Source of the DNA: Demequina zhanjiangensis
Lineage (GTDB): Bacteria; Actinomycetota; Actinomycetes; Actinomycetales; Demequinaceae
Length of the DNA stretch: 64,000 nt
Direction of reading: 5' to 3'
Assembly: GCF_030418315.1 (NCBI RefSeq)
Contig: NZ_JAUHPV010000001.1
Coordinates: 248,001-312,000, forward strand
Made by a program: the position numbers and the translations under genes. Of this stretch, positions 42,693 through 52,044 are shown piece by piece; the first letter of the stretch is position 1; every line of letters begins with the position of its first letter. The notes under the pieces are model-generated. The model saw only the letters and a list, made by a program, of their open reading frames with translations, had not been told where the DNA came from and made no database searches.

Positions 42693-43184
42693 GTGCGGAT
42701 TGTGGTGATGGGCGTGACCGGGTGCGGGAAGTCCACCGTCGGCGCCAGGCTCGCGGAGTCGCTGGGCGCAGAGTTCGGTGACGCTGACGATCTGCACCCG
42801 CCGGAGAATGTGGACAAGATGGCGCGCGGCATCCCGTTGTCGGACGATGACCGTCGGCCGTGGCTCGCGCTGGTGGGCGAGTGGCTTGCGTCACGGGACC
42901 ACGCGGTGATCGCCTGCTCCGCGCTCAAGCGCGCCTACCGAGACCAGCTGCGCGAGGCCGCCGACGGAGTGTTCTTCGTGCACCTCGCGGCGCCGTTCAG
43001 CGCGATCTCGGCGAGGATCGAGGAGCGGACGCGCACCACAGACCACTTCGCGGGCGTGGACCTGCTCGTGTCTCAGTTCGCGGCGCTGGAGCCGCTGCAG
43101 GGAGACGAGGACGGGCTCACCGTCGACATCGCCAAGTCCACCCCGCAGCAGGCGGTCGACTACACGCGCCAGGTCATCGCCTGA
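42693..43184 (+). CDS. gntK: Gluconokinase
   Basis: 163 residues. Phosphorylates gluconate to 6-phosphogluconate for the pentose phosphate pathway. Walker A GVTGCGKST, DADDLHPPENVDKM and CSALKRAYRDQLR are family hallmarks. GTG 42693 chosen because TAGAGT (42680-42685) ends 7 nt upstream, a leaderless layout; another in-frame GTG lies within that -10. No gluconate permease is adjacent. Confidence 0.93.
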   Translation: MRIVVMGVTGCGKSTVGARLAESLGAEFGDADDLHPPENVDKMARGIPLSDDDRRPWLALVGEWLASRDHAVIACSALKRAYRDQLREAADGVFFVHLAAPFSAISARIEERTRTTDHFAGVDLLVSQFAALEPLQGDEDGLTVDIAKSTPQQAVDYTRQVIA

Positions 43185-43192
43185 CGATCCGG

Positions 43193-43215
43193 CGTCGGGG
43201 TGTCAGCCCCCGACG
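43193..43215. terminator. Terminator between gntK and the DUF3107 gene
   Basis: CGTCGGGG (43193-43200) and CCCCGACG (43208-43215), perfect 8-bp stem with 7-nt loop, between convergent genes. Confidence 0.6.
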
Positions 43216-43227
43216 GGTGGGTCCCGA

Positions 43228-43446
43228 TCAGGCCTCGAAGCCGACCCGGTGTCGCTCCTCCTGGCCGATCTCCACGTAGCCGAGCGCCTCGCCCGGGACG
43301 AGGATCCGTCGGCCCTTGTCCGCAGAGAGGTCGAGCATCGCGCCGGCGGAGGCTGCGGCGACTGCCTTGGCGACCTCCTCGGCTGTCATCGTCGTCTCGA
43401 ACGACAGCTCACGGGAGACGTTGCGCACGCCGATCCTGACTTCCAC
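43228..43446 (-). CDS. DUF3107 protein
   Basis: 72 residues, a small actinobacterial family (TB9.4-like). Begins VEVRIGVRNVSRELSFET and contains the conserved KGRRILVPGEALGYVEIG. Function unknown. GTG start with GGAGG upstream. It stands between a DEAD-box helicase and a DUF3152 gene, as in mycobacteria. Confidence 0.92.
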   Translation of the reverse strand: MEVRIGVRNVSRELSFETTMTAEEVAKAVAAASAGAMLDLSADKGRRILVPGEALGYVEIGQEERHRVGFEA

Positions 43447-43484
43447 CTGGCACCTCCGAGTACGGTCACGGGTTCTGCTGGCTC

Positions 43485-43491
43485 TATCGTA
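43485..43491. promoter_or_regulatory. Overlapping divergent -10 elements
   Basis: TATCGT on the plus strand (43485-43490) lies 6 nt before the DUF3152 ATG. TACGAT on the minus strand (complement of 43486-43491) is placed to serve the DUF3107 gene. The two -10 hexamers overlap within the 7-bp sequence TATCGTA, so one symmetric site may drive both genes. Confidence 0.5.
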
Positions 43492-43496
43492 GGGGG

Positions 43497-44420
43497 ATGG
43501 ATGGCGAGGACCGGGGCCTGTTCGCGGGCAGGGGAATCCCCGCGAACACCGTCCTCAAGGTCATCCTGCTGGTCATCATCGCCTTCACCGTCGGCATCGG
43601 AGCCGGGTGGGTGACGACGCAGGTGCCGGGGATCTACAGGGATCTCACCGCGCCTGAGGTGACCCCGTCTCCGCTGCAGTCGGCCAGCCCCATCCCGGCG
43701 CTGTCCGTGGAGCCGTCCCCGCCTCCGCAGATCACCCGCGCTCTCGATGAGGACGATGCGACGGCAGGGGTGATCGACCTCGACGTGCCGTTCCGCGCCG
43801 ACGAGACGTTCTCGCCGGTGATCGGCGCCGACGAGCCCAGCGAGGATGCGGGCACCGTCCGCTGGGTGCGGGTCGAGATGGAGGACGGGCTCGTGGTCAA
43901 CAGCGTCGCGTTCGCCGACTTCGTCATGGCGACGCTCAACGACAACCGCGGCTGGGCGAACGACGGCAAGGTGACCTTCGCGCGCACCGAAGGCGTGGCC
44001 GACGTGAGGCTCGTGATCGCGAGCCCTCGGACCGCGGCCTCGTTGTGCAGCGACCCTGAGGCTGTCGCTGCCTCCGGCGTGCTGGTGGAGAGCTCCACGG
44101 AGGCGAGCGCCGAGGACGAGGAGCCGACCCCGGCGGAGCTGATCTCGGAGTCGTGCGCGGCGCAGGGCCTGATCGTGGTGTCGCTCTACGACTGGGCGGC
44201 GGGCCTCGAGGTCTACGGAGACGCGCGTCAGGACGCGCGACGCTACCTGCTGACGCACTTCGCGGGCATCGTCCTGGGCAACCCCGATGAGCGATGCAGC
44301 GGCGGCGTCGCGGAGGTGATGGTCGACCAGACCGCGATGGGCGAGGGCTGCTCCGTGAACCCGTGGGCGTTCCCCGAGGCCGACCCGTCCCCGTCGCCCG
44401 AGCCCACCGCAGGCGGCTGA
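43497..44420 (+). CDS. DUF3152 protein with degenerate zinc motif
   Basis: 307 residues. One membrane helix near 20-42, a Pro/Ser linker, and a DUF3152 domain (about 95-290). In the family, a zincin-like HExGH motif follows the RYLxxH helix. Here it reads YLLTHFAGIVLG, keeping the first His but lacking the Glu and second His. The following DERC, MVDQT and NPWAFP blocks confirm the alignment. So this is probably a membrane-anchored, non-catalytic homologue. Leaderless start. Confidence 0.82.
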   Translation: MDGEDRGLFAGRGIPANTVLKVILLVIIAFTVGIGAGWVTTQVPGIYRDLTAPEVTPSPLQSASPIPALSVEPSPPPQITRALDEDDATAGVIDLDVPFRADETFSPVIGADEPSEDAGTVRWVRVEMEDGLVVNSVAFADFVMATLNDNRGWANDGKVTFARTEGVADVRLVIASPRTAASLCSDPEAVAASGVLVESSTEASAEDEEPTPAELISESCAAQGLIVVSLYDWAAGLEVYGDARQDARRYLLTHFAGIVLGNPDERCSGGVAEVMVDQTAMGEGCSVNPWAFPEADPSPSPEPTAGG

Positions 44421-44469
44421 CCCGCGCGCCTCGCCGGACCGTGTCGGACCCGCGTGATGGGATGTGGTC

Positions 44470-47400
44470 ATGACGCCGGCGAACCGCACCTCACCGTCGC
44501 TGGTCGCCTCTCCCTCGGCGGTGGAGCCTGAGCTCGACGCCGGGCAGCTGGCCGCGATCGATGAGGTCGGCGGCGCCGAGGGCACGGTCGTCGTCACCGG
44601 AGGCGCGGGAACGGGTCGGACCACGCTGGCCGTGGCGCTCGCGGCGGACGCGGTGAGGAACGGCATGCCCGCGGATCGGCTGCTGGTCCTCGCGCCCACC
44701 CGCGAGGCGGCGGGTGCGCTCCGCGATCGTGTGGCGCAGGCGATCGGAGGGCCGCTCGGGACCCCCGTCGTGAGGACCGCCGCTGCGGCGGCCTTCGCGA
44801 TCCTCAAGGCGCAGGCGGAGGCGCTCGAGCTGCCACGCCCCTCGCTGATCTCGGGCGCAGAGCAGGACGTCGTCCTCCGAGAGCTGCTCGAAGGGCATGC
44901 GGGTGGTCGCGTCGCTCCTCTCGACTGGGGCGGCACCGTGCCTCAGGAGGCCACGCTCCTGCCCGGTTTCCGCGAGGAGCTCCGCAACCTGCTCATGCGC
45001 GCCGCCGAGCGGGACATCTCTCCGGACCAGCTGGCCGAGCTCGGCCGCCTCTGCGGCCGACCGGAGTGGTCGGCCGCCGCGGCGCTGTACGCCGAGTACG
45101 AGGACGTCATGGTGCTCCGTGCGACGCCGATGGATCAGGGCGACAGATATGACCCGGCGACCGTGGTCTCGCGCGCCACGGGGGTGCTTGCGCAGTGGTC
45201 CGACGTCGTCGGCCCCTCGCCTGCGGCGCCGCGGTGGGACCTCGTGATCGTCGACGACGCGCACGACGCGACGGCGGCGACGTTCGGCTTCCTGCGACAG
45301 GTGGCGCGCGACGGTGCACGCCTCGTGCTGCTCGGCAATGCAGACGAGTCGGTGCAGGGATACCGAGGAGCCGTGCCAGACATGCTCGCCGAGATGGCGC
45401 GCGAGCCGGGTGCTGCCCGCCTCGAGCTCATCCACGATCACCGGCAGGAGGCCGCGCTCGCGGCGGTGAGCGCGCGCGTCGCGGAACGGATCGGCATGAA
45501 GGGGTCGGCAAGCGCGCGAGAGGCGACCAGGGCTGCCGGCATGCACGCGGGCAGCGGCGCACCGGTGACGATCCTCACCGCGCCTCACCGCTATGCGCAG
45601 TCCCGAGCGATCGCGGCGGAGCTGCGGCGTTCGCGGCACGGACTCGAGGGGTCCGCAGTGCCATGGGGACGGATGGTCGTGATCGCCCGCTCGGGCGCCC
45701 ACCTGCGCGCCCTGCGCTCCGACCTGCTGGCGGCCGACATCCCATGCGAACCGCTCGGCGACGGCACCGCGCTCCATCACGAGCCCGCGATCGCGCCGCT
45801 GCTGACGCTCCTCCGCGTGGGCCTCGGTCAGGAATGGGACGAGGAGTCGGTGCTGAGCGTGCTCGGGTCCAGGCTCATCGGGCTCGACCCCGTGGCGGTG
45901 CGGAGGCTTCGGCGCGCGCTGGTCCGTGAGGAACGTGCGGGAGGCGGCGCGCGCTCGAGCGCCGAGCTGCTGATCGAGGCGATGCAGGATCCGGCGCGCC
46001 TCGGCTCGCTCGAGGTGCCCGAGGCGCGCCGCGCGGCGAAGGCCGCGGCCGCGGCTGCCGCGGCACGCGACAGGGCGTCGCAGCCCGCGGCGGCTCCTGG
46101 CGCCGTCATCTGGGCGGCCTGGTCCAGCCTCGACGTCGCCGAGGACTGGCGTCAGGCGGCCCTTGCCGGCTCTGCACGGGACGATGCCGATCTCGATGCC
46201 GTCATCGCCCTCCTGCGCGCCGCGCAGACCTTCACCGAACGGCTGCCGCAGGCGCCGCTCGACTCGTTCCTGTCGTACCTCGAAGGCCAGGACTTCGCCG
46301 CCGACTCCCTCGGCGCGCGCGGACGCACCGCCGACTCCGTGGCGTTCTGCACCCCGGCCTCGGCCGCGGGTCGCGAATGGGACCTCGTCGTGGTCGCGGG
46401 TCTCGAGGAGGGCGTATGGCCCAACCTGCGGCTCCGCGACTCCGTCCTCGGCGCGCAGACGCTTGCTGACGTCGCTTCGGCCGGGGGAGCGGGCTCCGTG
46501 GAGGCGATCGCCCTCGCCCGTGGCCCGCGCGATCTTCACGCCGCCCGACGCGCGGTGCTCGACGACGAGACGCGTGCACTCCTCGTCGCGGTCTCTCGAG
46601 CACGCCACCGCCTCGTGCTCACCGCAGTCGACGACGGCGAGTCGCAGCCCTCACGTTTCGTCGCTCTGATCGAGGAGGCGGCCGGTGTCGAGCGGCAGGA
46701 CGCGTCCGCCGGAAGGGGAGTGGCGGACCTTCGTGCGGCCGTCGGATGGCTCCGTGCGACCGGGATCAGGGCGGCCGCACGTCTGGAGGACGACCCGCAG
46801 GACGCGTCGGCCCTCCGCGATCTCGAGGGCACGGCCGCTCAGCTCGCGGACCTCGCGGCTCGGGGCATCCCCGGCGCCGACCCGCAGCAATGGCATGGAG
46901 TTCCCGGACCCTCGACGGAGGCACCGTTCTGGGAGCCGGACGTCCCCGTGAAGGTGTCCCCCTCGCGGCTCGACGCGATCCGTACCTGCCCGCTCAAGTG
47001 GGCCCTCGAGACCGCCGGTGGCACCACCGAGAGCTCGGACGCCCAACAGGTCGGACTGCTCGTCCACGCGATCGCCGAGCAGTGCCCCGAAGGTGACGAG
47101 GAGCAGATGCTCGCGATGCTTGACGAGCGCTGGGGTGAGGTCGGCGGCCGCGACACCTGGATGGAGCAGGTCGCCTACGACCAGGCCCAGGAGATGGTGC
47201 GGCGTCTCGGCCGCTACCTCCGCGGCGTGGACGTGGACCGCGTGCTCCTGGAGCAGTACTTCAAGGTCGAGCTCGGGCGCGCGGTCGTCTCGGGCATCGC
47301 GGATCGGGTCGAGGTGCGCGGAGACGAGGCCCGCGTCGTGGACCTGAAGACCGGCCGGCCCATCACCAAGGCGGAGGCACCCGACCATGGGCAGCTGATG

Positions 47401-47676
47401 ATGTACCAGCTCGTCGCGCAGCACGGCGCCTTCGAAGGGGTCGAGCGGGCGAGCGACGCCGCGCTCCTGTTCGTGGGCAAGAGCTCCGCACGGGCTGGCA
47501 CGGTCGTGGAGCAGCCCCCGATCGAGGAGTCGGTGGCGCGCCAGGTGCTCGACGACGCCGTCGAGACGATGACGGCGCCGAGGTTCACCGCGCGACCGAA
47601 CCCCATGTGCGACCACTGCCCGATCCGGCGGTCGTGCCCCGCGCACGCCGCAGGGGCCCAGGTGAGCGGATCGTGA
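44470..47676 (+). CDS. adnA: AdnA-type helicase-nuclease subunit
   Basis: 1068 residues. UvrD-like motor (about 25-700) with a C-terminal RecB-like nuclease (about 800-1065). With AdnB it forms the actinobacterial enzyme that resects DNA double-strand breaks. Walker A is GGAGTGRTT, with Arg50 in place of the essential Lys; Walker B is IVDDAHD. The nuclease block VVDLKTGRP is intact. Cysteines in RTCPLKW and CDHCPIRRSC suggest a 4Fe-4S cluster. ATG 44470 is preferred (TGGGAT 6 nt upstream); in-frame GTG 44464 is possible. Overlaps adnB by GTGA. Confidence 0.88.
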   Translation: MTPANRTSPSLVASPSAVEPELDAGQLAAIDEVGGAEGTVVVTGGAGTGRTTLAVALAADAVRNGMPADRLLVLAPTREAAGALRDRVAQAIGGPLGTPVVRTAAAAAFAILKAQAEALELPRPSLISGAEQDVVLRELLEGHAGGRVAPLDWGGTVPQEATLLPGFREELRNLLMRAAERDISPDQLAELGRLCGRPEWSAAAALYAEYEDVMVLRATPMDQGDRYDPATVVSRATGVLAQWSDVVGPSPAAPRWDLVIVDDAHDATAATFGFLRQVARDGARLVLLGNADESVQGYRGAVPDMLAEMAREPGAARLELIHDHRQEAALAAVSARVAERIGMKGSASAREATRAAGMHAGSGAPVTILTAPHRYAQSRAIAAELRRSRHGLEGSAVPWGRMVVIARSGAHLRALRSDLLAADIPCEPLGDGTALHHEPAIAPLLTLLRVGLGQEWDEESVLSVLGSRLIGLDPVAVRRLRRALVREERAGGGARSSAELLIEAMQDPARLGSLEVPEARRAAKAAAAAAAARDRASQPAAAPGAVIWAAWSSLDVAEDWRQAALAGSARDDADLDAVIALLRAAQTFTERLPQAPLDSFLSYLEGQDFAADSLGARGRTADSVAFCTPASAAGREWDLVVVAGLEEGVWPNLRLRDSVLGAQTLADVASAGGAGSVEAIALARGPRDLHAARRAVLDDETRALLVAVSRARHRLVLTAVDDGESQPSRFVALIEEAAGVERQDASAGRGVADLRAAVGWLRATGIRAAARLEDDPQDASALRDLEGTAAQLADLAARGIPGADPQQWHGVPGPSTEAPFWEPDVPVKVSPSRLDAIRTCPLKWALETAGGTTESSDAQQVGLLVHAIAEQCPEGDEEQMLAMLDERWGEVGGRDTWMEQVAYDQAQEMVRRLGRYLRGVDVDRVLLEQYFKVELGRAVVSGIADRVEVRGDEARVVDLKTGRPITKAEAPDHGQLMMYQLVAQHGAFEGVERASDAALLFVGKSSARAGTVVEQPPIEESVARQVLDDAVETMTAPRFTARPNPMCDHCPIRRSCPAHAAGAQVSGS

Positions 47677-50600
47677 GCGACGCAGCACCCCTCGAGCCCG
47701 GAGTCGTGCGCCCGCAGGGACGGACGGTGGAACAGCTCGCCGAGATCCTCACCCCCGGGCGGCCGCCCACCGCCGAGCAGCACGCGATCATCGGCGCCGG
47801 CGACGAGCCCACGCTCGTGGTGGCAGGCGCAGGGTCCGGCAAGACCGAGACGCTCTCCATGCGGATCGTGTACCTGCTCGATCACGCGCACGAGCTGTTC
47901 GGGCGGCCCATCAGTCCCGACGAGATCCTCTGCCTCACCTTCACCAGGAAGGCCGCCGCCGAGATCGCGGAGCGCGCGGACGCGCGCATCTCGGCGGTCT
48001 GGGATCCGGAGGTCACGGGTGCTGACGGCAGGGTCCGCCGGATGCGCGACCCCGAGCGTCCGGCGCCCACCGTCGCGACCTACAACGCGTACGCCTCTGC
48101 GCTCGCGGCCGAGCATGGGCTGCGCGTCGGCGTGGACCCGGACTCGACCGTGCTCACCGATGCCGCGCTGTGGCAGCTCGCCGCGCGCACGCTCGAGGAG
48201 TGGACCGCCGGACTGGACTCCGACTCCGCGCCGAGCACCATCCTCTCCGCGCTTCCACGCCTCTCCGCCCAGATGAGGGAGCACGGTGTGCCCCCGCAGG
48301 TCATGCGGGACTGGCTCACCGGCGCGCTCGCGCAGCTCGACGCTCTCCCGAAGAAGGAGGGTGAGAAGGTGCCCGGGCCTATGACCAAGGCGCTCGCGGG
48401 CAGGGTCGGCAAGCTGCGCACCTTGCTGTCGATGCTCGACCTCGTCGATGACTTCCGCGCCAGGAAGCATGCGGGTGCGCTGCTCGACTTCTCGGATCAG
48501 GTGGCCATCGCTGTCGAGCTCGCCGAGCTGCCCGCGGTCCGCGAGGCCGAGCAGGCGCGATTCCGTGCCGTGCTTCTCGATGAGTTCCAGGACACCTCCC
48601 CGGCCCAGCTGCGGCTCTTCTCACGGATGTTCGGCACGGGGCATCCGGTGATGGCCGTCGGAGATCCGAACCAGGCCATCTATGGCTTCCGCGGTGCCTC
48701 GGCCGCGGCCCTCGAGGATTTCGTGACCGAGTTCGGAGGGCCGCAACGAGTCGCACAGGCGTCGCTGTCGGTCTCGTGGCGCAACGAGGCGAGCATCCTG
48801 CACGTCGCCAACACCGCAGCCGACCCGCTGCGCGACGCCACCGCGGTCCCGGTAGAGCGGCTCATCTCGCGCGGCGAGCACCTCGCGACACCCGAGCCCG
48901 TGCGTCAAGCGCCAGGCGTCAGCGCGCACATGGCGGCCACGGCGCAGGACGAGGCGGAGCATGTGGTCGAGTACCTGCTCGATCGCAGGCGGGAGCTCGG
49001 CCACGGCCTGGCCGAGCGCGCGGCCGACGGCAGCCTGAAGCGTGACGGCGCAGGCCGTCCCGCGGTGAAGATCGTCGAAGCAGCGATCCTGTGCCGCCGG
49101 CGCGCGACCATCCCCGCGATGGTCGATGCGCTCGCCGCCAGGGGAGTCGACTACGAGGTGGTCGGCCTCGGCGGGCTGCTCGACACCCCAGACGTCGCCG
49201 ACCTGGTCGCGCTTCTCGAGGTCGCACACGATCCCTCGCGCGGAGACTCGCTGATGCGCCTGCTCACCTCGGAGCGCATCGACCTGGGTCCCCGAGACCT
49301 GATGGCGCTCCAGGACTGGGCGGAGCACCTGGCTGGACCGCGGAAGCACCGCGAGTCCGGCCCCAGCATCGTCGATGCGCTCGCGCAGGAGCCCCCGCCC
49401 GACTTCGCCTCGGACGGCCGTGCCCTCACGGACGAGGCGCGGCGTCGCCTCGCCTCGCTGCGCCGGGCTGTCGACCAGATCCGGCAGCACACCTACCTGC
49501 CGCTCACCGAGCTGATCGCGTTCGCTGAGCGCGTGTGGGGGCTCGACATCGAGGCGGACGTGGCAAGTCCCGAGGGTCGCATCCGCCGCAACGTGGACGC
49601 GTTCCTCGATGCGGCGCGCACCTTCGCGCAGGGTGCCGAGCACGTCACGCTCGGAGCGTTCCTCCACTGGCTCGACGCCGCGCGATCCGAGGAGCGCGGG
49701 CTCGATGCTCCCGTCAAGGAGCCTGAGCCCGGAGCGGTGCAGCTCCTCACCGTCCACTCCGCCAAGGGGCTCGAATGGGACGTCGTCGCCGTGCCGGGCG
49801 CCGTCGACGGCGCCTTCCCCTCGGTCAACGGCAAGCGCGACGCCTTCGAGGACGGGGCGTGGCTCGCGGGAGACCCCGCACTGCCGTGGGAGCTCCGCAT
49901 GGATTCCCGATCGCTTCCCGACTGGCACTGGCGCAGCGCCGTCGACCACGCCACGCTCGCCGAGTCGATCCAGGAGTTCAGGCGGGCGGCCGGCGCCCAC
50001 GCCGTCGACGAGGAGAGACGTCTCTTCTACGTCGCCCTCACCCGGGCGCGCAGCCACGTGCTCGTCTCGGGCTCATGGTTCACGAGCGGCAAGACGATCC
50101 GTCGCCCCTCGCTCTTCATCGACGAGCTTGTCGACGCGGGCCTGGTCTCGCGCGAGGGGTGGGCGCCTGAACCCGATCCGGACGCCCCGCCACCAGATCC
50201 GCGGATCGAGGAGGGCGTGTGGCCGCGGCCCGAGACGGCACCGCAGCGTCGGCGCCGGCTGCTCGCGCGCGCCGTGCTCGGATCCGAGCCTGGCGCCCCT
50301 GCGCACGAGCAGAGCCTCCCGCTCGCGGACCAGCTCGCAGCGATGCTCGCCGAGGGGCAGGAGCGGCGCGGCGCAGCGCACGAGGTCCAGCTGCCCGCGC
50401 ACCTGTCGACCTCCGCGCTCGTGTCGATGCGGCGCGACCGCGACGAGTTCGCACGCCAGCTCCGACGCCCCGTGCCACAGGAGCCCACGGCCGCCGCTCA
50501 TCGCGGATCCGCCCTGCACGCGTGGATCGAGGCCCGCTACGGCCAGACCGCCCTGTGGGACGACGACGACCTCGGCCCGGGGGAGGACGACTCGGCGGAC

Positions 50601-50975
50601 CTGGACGAGCTCAAGCGAACCTTCGAGTCGTCGGAGTGGGCATCGAGGGTGCCCACGCATGTCGAGGTCGACGTCGAGCTCCCTGTCGGCGGACTGTCGG
50701 TCCGCTCTCGCATCGACGCGGTGTTCCCGGCAGGCGCTGGGCTCGACCGCATCACCGTCGTCGACTGGAAGTCCGGCCGTCCGCCGCGCGACCCGCAGGA
50801 GAAGGCCGCCCGAGAGGTCCAGCTCGCGATGTACAGGCTCGCGTGGTCCGCACGCACGGGGCTGCCGCTCGATCAGATCGACGCCGCGTTCTACTACGTC
50901 GCGGCAGACGTGACGGTGAGGCCGGCCTCGCTCATGGACAGGGCCGAGATCGAGCACCTCATCCGCGGCGCTTGA
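47673..50975 (+). CDS. adnB: AdnB-type helicase-nuclease subunit
   Basis: 1100 residues, close to the mycobacterial AdnB length. Complete SF1 motor: Walker A GAGSGKTET (Lys57), LTFTRKAAAEI, LLDEFQDTS, VGDPNQAIYGFRGA, TVHSAKGLEWD and VALTRAR. RecB-like nuclease near the C-terminus, with VVDWKSGR and EVQLAMYRLAW. Known work on mycobacteria makes AdnB the lead motor, in line with its intact Walker motif here. GTG start within the adnA stop. Confidence 0.92.
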   Translation: MSDAAPLEPGVVRPQGRTVEQLAEILTPGRPPTAEQHAIIGAGDEPTLVVAGAGSGKTETLSMRIVYLLDHAHELFGRPISPDEILCLTFTRKAAAEIAERADARISAVWDPEVTGADGRVRRMRDPERPAPTVATYNAYASALAAEHGLRVGVDPDSTVLTDAALWQLAARTLEEWTAGLDSDSAPSTILSALPRLSAQMREHGVPPQVMRDWLTGALAQLDALPKKEGEKVPGPMTKALAGRVGKLRTLLSMLDLVDDFRARKHAGALLDFSDQVAIAVELAELPAVREAEQARFRAVLLDEFQDTSPAQLRLFSRMFGTGHPVMAVGDPNQAIYGFRGASAAALEDFVTEFGGPQRVAQASLSVSWRNEASILHVANTAADPLRDATAVPVERLISRGEHLATPEPVRQAPGVSAHMAATAQDEAEHVVEYLLDRRRELGHGLAERAADGSLKRDGAGRPAVKIVEAAILCRRRATIPAMVDALAARGVDYEVVGLGGLLDTPDVADLVALLEVAHDPSRGDSLMRLLTSERIDLGPRDLMALQDWAEHLAGPRKHRESGPSIVDALAQEPPPDFASDGRALTDEARRRLASLRRAVDQIRQHTYLPLTELIAFAERVWGLDIEADVASPEGRIRRNVDAFLDAARTFAQGAEHVTLGAFLHWLDAARSEERGLDAPVKEPEPGAVQLLTVHSAKGLEWDVVAVPGAVDGAFPSVNGKRDAFEDGAWLAGDPALPWELRMDSRSLPDWHWRSAVDHATLAESIQEFRRAAGAHAVDEERRLFYVALTRARSHVLVSGSWFTSGKTIRRPSLFIDELVDAGLVSREGWAPEPDPDAPPPDPRIEEGVWPRPETAPQRRRRLLARAVLGSEPGAPAHEQSLPLADQLAAMLAEGQERRGAAHEVQLPAHLSTSALVSMRRDRDEFARQLRRPVPQEPTAAAHRGSALHAWIEARYGQTALWDDDDLGPGEDDSADLDELKRTFESSEWASRVPTHVEVDVELPVGGLSVRSRIDAVFPAGAGLDRITVVDWKSGRPPRDPQEKAAREVQLAMYRLAWSARTGLPLDQIDAAFYYVAADVTVRPASLMDRAEIEHLIRGA

Positions 50976-50982
50976 GCTGAGG

Positions 50983-51927
50983 TCAGTCCTGCGGCTCAGG
51001 CTCGCCGGGCTCGTCGAACAGCAGCGCCTCGAGGTCGGCCAGCATGCCCTGTCCGTCGGAGACGATCGCGTCGTCATCGGTGCGGACGCCGTACATCAGC
51101 CAGCGCAGCAGCGCCATCTCCGAGGCGAGCCGTGCACGGTCCAGGAGGTGTGGGTCCCGCGTCTCGCGGCGAGCCATCCCGTACGCCTCCACGACCGAGT
51201 CGAGCACGTCCTCAGGCGCCGAGGCGACGAGCCACGCGAGATCGTCGGCGGGATCCGCGACGCGCGCGTCCATCCAATCGACCACGCCCGAGACCTGCCC
51301 CTCGCGCACGAACAGCTGGTGCTCGCCCATGTCGCCGTGCACCACCGTCGGCTCGAAGCGCCACCAGGCCACGTTCTCGAGCTGGTGCTCCCAGCGGTCG
51401 GCGAGCCGCGGAGGGACGAGCCCCGTCTGCACGCCCGCGTCGAGCTCGGACAGCCTGCGCGCGCGGTGCTCGTCGGCCGAGTACGACGGCAGGCCGAGGT
51501 CCTCGACAAGCTGTACGGGAAGCTCGTGGATCGACGCGATCGCACGCCCGATCGACGCGGCGAGCCCGGGGCCGCCCACGACCTCGGCGAGCACCAGGGG
51601 AGCGCCAGGGGCCTCGCGGTACACGATCGCGCGGCCATCGCCGTCGGCTAGGGTCGCGGCGCCTGCGGGAGCCGGCACAGCGAAGTCGACGAGGCCCGCC
51701 TCCTTCGCACGGTTCAGCGCCTGCAGCAGGCCACGCTCCGCCTCCAGCGCGGCGCCCGCGGCGGGCCGCTTCGGGGCGCGCACGAGCCAGCGCCGGCCGG
51801 TGGCGTCCTTGACGACGACCACGTCGAAGTCAGAGTCGGAGTGCGGGGAGCGGAGAACGTCGTACACATCCAGTCCCGGCACCGCGACCGACGCCAGCGC
51901 CGCGAGGGCGAGTGGTGAACGAGGCAC
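50983..51927 (-). CDS. Aminoglycoside/macrolide phosphotransferase-like kinase
   Basis: 314 residues, APH fold. The catalytic loop reads VVHGDMGEHQLF and the metal Asp is in VVDWMDARVADPADDLAWL. The nucleotide-binding Lys is probably in the VVVKDATGRRWLVRAPK region. Proteins of this kind at the adnAB-nudC locus are common in actinobacteria; a resistance role is not implied. Leaderless GTG start: TAGTGT (complement of 51934-51939) ends 6 nt upstream. Confidence 0.85.
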   Translation of the reverse strand: MPRSPLALAALASVAVPGLDVYDVLRSPHSDSDFDVVVVKDATGRRWLVRAPKRPAAGAALEAERGLLQALNRAKEAGLVDFAVPAPAGAATLADGDGRAIVYREAPGAPLVLAEVVGGPGLAASIGRAIASIHELPVQLVEDLGLPSYSADEHRARRLSELDAGVQTGLVPPRLADRWEHQLENVAWWRFEPTVVHGDMGEHQLFVREGQVSGVVDWMDARVADPADDLAWLVASAPEDVLDSVVEAYGMARRETRDPHLLDRARLASEMALLRWLMYGVRTDDDAIVSDGQGMLADLEALLFDEPGEPEPQD

Positions 51928-52044
51928 GCCCCCACACTAGGCCGAACCAGGCACCATCACCATGTTCCACGCCGTGCGAAGCGGGGCGAAAGGGATCGTC
52001 TGTGCCGCACAGGGGTGGTGTGGGGCGGGAGTACGGTGGAGCCC

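Noticed and set aside
44491-46608. Long open frame antisense to adnA (also antisense frames over mrp, the thioredoxin gene, uvrD2 and the UPF0182 region)
   Set aside because: Long antisense frames are expected at about 70 percent GC. They lack family motifs, are rich in Arg, Gly and His, and oppose clearly recognised proteins.
50983-51927. Antibiotic-resistance gene
   Set aside because: The phosphotransferase fold is shared by many housekeeping kinases and the locus is a conserved repair neighbourhood; nothing shows resistance.
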